Positions 61,936-64,000 of a DNA stretch of 64,000 bases are shown piece by piece. A program made the translations under genes and the position numbers. The stretch comes from a virus. Positions within the stretch are counted from its first letter, which is position 1; each line of letters begins with the position of its first letter. The notes beneath the pieces were generated by a model. That model was not told where the DNA came from and ran no database searches. It was given only the letters and a program-made list of their open reading frames with translations. Location: IMG/VR virus record IMGVR_UViG_3300001533_003062, positions 1-64,000 of that record; one strand, written 5' to 3'.

Positions 61936-64000
61936 TTAAACCCCATCCCTTATTCCAAAAGTACTTTTATGTATCCGCTCGATATTATCCTCACCGGTAT
62001 AGTCATTAACCATTTTAAAAGAAGATACACTCACGGGGCCACCAGATACACCACCCACCGAGAACTGGATCCCTGTATAAGAGGGTTCCCACAGTGTTAT
62101 GGACTTCTCATAAACGGAACCATTACCCCTAACCTTATAATCCATTACAGCGCCTGTAACGCCCATAATGCCCGTCACACCCAAATCCACCAGTACCTCA
62201 CCAGAAATCTCTGGAGCGGGTATAGTGTAAGAAATCCCATCTACTTTATGAGATATGCTTACTCCTGATTTTTTATTTATAGAGAACCCATGAGTCCCAT
62301 TACTCAGCTCTATTTTAAAGTCATTCACGGAATCCACTTTAAGGTGCATCCTTAAAGGAAATTCAAAATACTCGTCGTACATAACCGAGCCGCCATCAAA
62401 GACTTTTAAACTGTTGAAGTTAAAATTAACTTCTCCCGAGGTGGACCACTCTTCCCTTAAAAATTTACTTACTATTTTTCCTCCTCGGTCTACCTCTACT
62501 GTTTTAGACACACCTATTAGGTGCATACCTGATGCACCTGTAAATTCAGGATATATACCGGGGAAAACTATTATATTCTCCGCAGAAGATGCAGCAATAG
62601 CTCCGTTTATAGTCCGGAAAGGTCCTGTATAAGAACCATTGTATGTCCCGGTCTCAGACCCTATCATAAAATACCCTGTATCACCCCCATCCGGAGATAC
62701 ATAAACTTTATTGGCAGACAAACTAGGATACGATGAGTGTATTAAAGCAGTATTATCTAAACCTGACACACCTACATCTACCCTAGAGTAGCCCTTGAAA
62801 AGAATATTTCTACTACGGTACCGACCTATTTCAGGTATACCCACCATACCTGTATAACCCGCAGCAGGATTCAAATTTACGTTTAAATCCTTAGCCTCTA
62901 AGAAGGCTCTATCAAGGGTTGCAAAAGGACCTGTTTCACCTCCTGTACCTATAAAATCGAAACCTCTCTCGTCAATATAGTTAATAAGGTCGCCACTAAC
63001 GCCCGTTACATACTCAAAAGCACCTATATCCGGTGTTACGTAATTTCTTCTAGCGCCTAGTTTATCTTTATTTCTATTAAAGGGCACCGCATTATATACT
63101 GTACCTCCCGTTATCCCTAACCAAGCCTGTGCCCATCTCTCGGGATCTGCGGAATCTATACTAGGAGACCCTGACCTTAGTTTAAAGTCATTACCTGGAA
63201 TATCCTTGAATAAGGTATCTGCAGAGATGTTGCCCGTATCATCAGAGGCCACAGATCCATCGTAATTAGTGGTTACCCCGTAAAAATTATTATATCTTAT
63301 CTTAACTGGGGTATTTAAGTATACCCCCAGAGCTATATCAGGGAAGGGAGCTCCTAGACCTGAAAAATTATTCGAGTCTATACTACTGTTGGTATCTATG
63401 ATATTTTGGGCCCTTATGGCCTCACCACTAATCGCAGGAGCACCCTCTGAGTACATCACCCTTAGTACCTCACCCACCTCTAACTGATTTTCTAATATGA
63501 GGCCTTCCCATGAAACTATGTACCCGTTACCTATTACAGTGTAATCATCCCCATAGTAAAAACTGGGACCTGTTGTAACAGAAAGACCTACATCGTACCC
63601 GTAGCTATTTTGGGACGCCAAAGAAGGTAAGGATATCCTCTTATTCTGTATATCGAAAGGAGTTAAAGTATGGTATATTACCCTTAAGCTACTATCTGGA
63701 GGCACCGTCGAGGATACCGTCCCAGAATCCACTATAGTATTATGATAAACCTCAAGATGGCCTATGGTATTCACATCGATAGATCTGGACCCCCTCGCAA
63801 ATACATTACCAGATATATTTACGCCCTTAGCCGTCTCTATTTTAATACCCTCTACAAAACCTATAAAATCACACTGAGCTATCGAAATATAATTAACATC
63901 TTTAATATTTATAGGATTATCTATACCATCGAAATAACACTCTTTTAGGGATATACTCCCCAACCCTACGCTAGATACCACTACGCCCTCTATGAGAGAT
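61936..64000 (-). CDS. Parallel beta-helix virion protein, N-terminus cut by right window edge
   Basis: At least 688 codons. An in-frame GTG at 63981 exists, but the frame stays open to the edge (SLIEGVVVSSVG), and beta-helix rungs begin at once, so the true start is most likely outside. Visible rungs are IKDVNYISIAQCDFIGFVEG, IKIETAKGVNISGNVFARGS and IDVNTIGHLEVYHNTIVDSG, the right-handed parallel beta-helix pattern. SIDSADPERWAQ and GAFEYV follow in the way of polysaccharide-lyase-like surface proteins. Later rungs include VYVSPDGGDTG, GPFRTINGAIAA and IIVFPGIYPE (DUF1565-like). A tailspike or appendage that binds or cuts glycans is plausible; no catalytic residues can be assigned. Confidence 0.72.
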   Translation of the reverse strand, partial: SLIEGVVVSSVGLGSISLKECYFDGIDNPINIKDVNYISIAQCDFIGFVEGIKIETAKGVNISGNVFARGSRSIDVNTIGHLEVYHNTIVDSGTVSSTVPPDSSLRVIYHTLTPFDIQNKRISLPSLASQNSYGYDVGLSVTTGPSFYYGDDYTVIGNGYIVSWEGLILENQLEVGEVLRVMYSEGAPAISGEAIRAQNIIDTNSSIDSNNFSGLGAPFPDIALGVYLNTPVKIRYNNFYGVTTNYDGSVASDDTGNISADTLFKDIPGNDFKLRSGSPSIDSADPERWAQAWLGITGGTVYNAVPFNRNKDKLGARRNYVTPDIGAFEYVTGVSGDLINYIDERGFDFIGTGGETGPFATLDRAFLEAKDLNVNLNPAAGYTGMVGIPEIGRYRSRNILFKGYSRVDVGVSGLDNTALIHSSYPSLSANKVYVSPDGGDTGYFMIGSETGTYNGSYTGPFRTINGAIAASSAENIIVFPGIYPEFTGASGMHLIGVSKTVEVDRGGKIVSKFLREEWSTSGEVNFNFNSLKVFDGGSVMYDEYFEFPLRMHLKVDSVNDFKIELSNGTHGFSINKKSGVSISHKVDGISYTIPAPEISGEVLVDLGVTGIMGVTGAVMDYKVRGNGSVYEKSITLWEPSYTGIQFSVGGVSGGPVSVSSFKMVNDYTGEDNIERIHKSTFGIRDGV

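Overview
The window is late structural DNA from a large, AT-rich, contractile-tailed bacteriophage (myovirus). Almost every gene is on the minus strand and tightly packed, with 1-8 nt overlaps or short gaps and AGGAG-type ribosome binding sites. In transcription order, right to left, it follows the classical tail order: sheath, tube, two putative tail-assembly chaperone frames, tape measure, hub proteins with a lytic transglycosylase, central spike, gp25-like wedge, baseplate J, and then a long fibre/adhesin region. The size of the parts (996-aa sheath, 1139-aa tape measure, 3565-aa baseplate-region protein, about 18 kb of adhesins) suggests a genome well above T4 size; that is inference. The host cannot be named. 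I saw no replication, packaging or capsid genes, and no tRNA, integrase or CRISPR array.

Layout. 1-2085: two tail-fibre genes, the first cut by the left edge. 2214-2870: the only plus-strand gene, a small family 2 glycosyltransferase, closed by a bidirectional terminator. 2923-13573: adhesin cassette, made of a 1502-aa propeller plus YadA-like protein and a run of small proteins mixing collagen-like, PKD, LamG-like and 25-residue DUF285/BspA-type repeats; one of these is split by two compensating frameshifts. 13580-25582: baseplate wedge proteins. 25584-44201: giant baseplate protein, spike, hub and tail lysin. 44213-54229: tape measure, assembly proteins, tube, a repeat-rich acidic protein and sheath. 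54365-64000: two zinc-ribbon proteins, a probable neck/tail-completion protein, an actin-like ATPase with a coiled-coil partner, a TnpB gene with a structured right end, an FN3/zinc-knuckle protein and a beta-helix protein cut by the right edge.

How the genes work together. Sheath, tube, chaperones and tape measure build the tail. Hub, spike and transglycosylase form the cell-puncturing tip. The wedge proteins link the hub to a large set of interchangeable receptor-binding fibres. The actin-like gene and its partner form a separate two-gene unit with its own terminator.

Most worth a second look: the frame-broken repeat adhesin (9118-10653); a minus-strand structured RNA between tube and chaperone genes (49412-49474) whose GNRA loop and G-U pairs point to a real RNA; the TnpB locus and a second right-end-like hairpin at 54968; the actin-like ATPase with an altered phosphate-2 motif; and an A7 run at the chaperone gene junction where the downstream reading frame opens.
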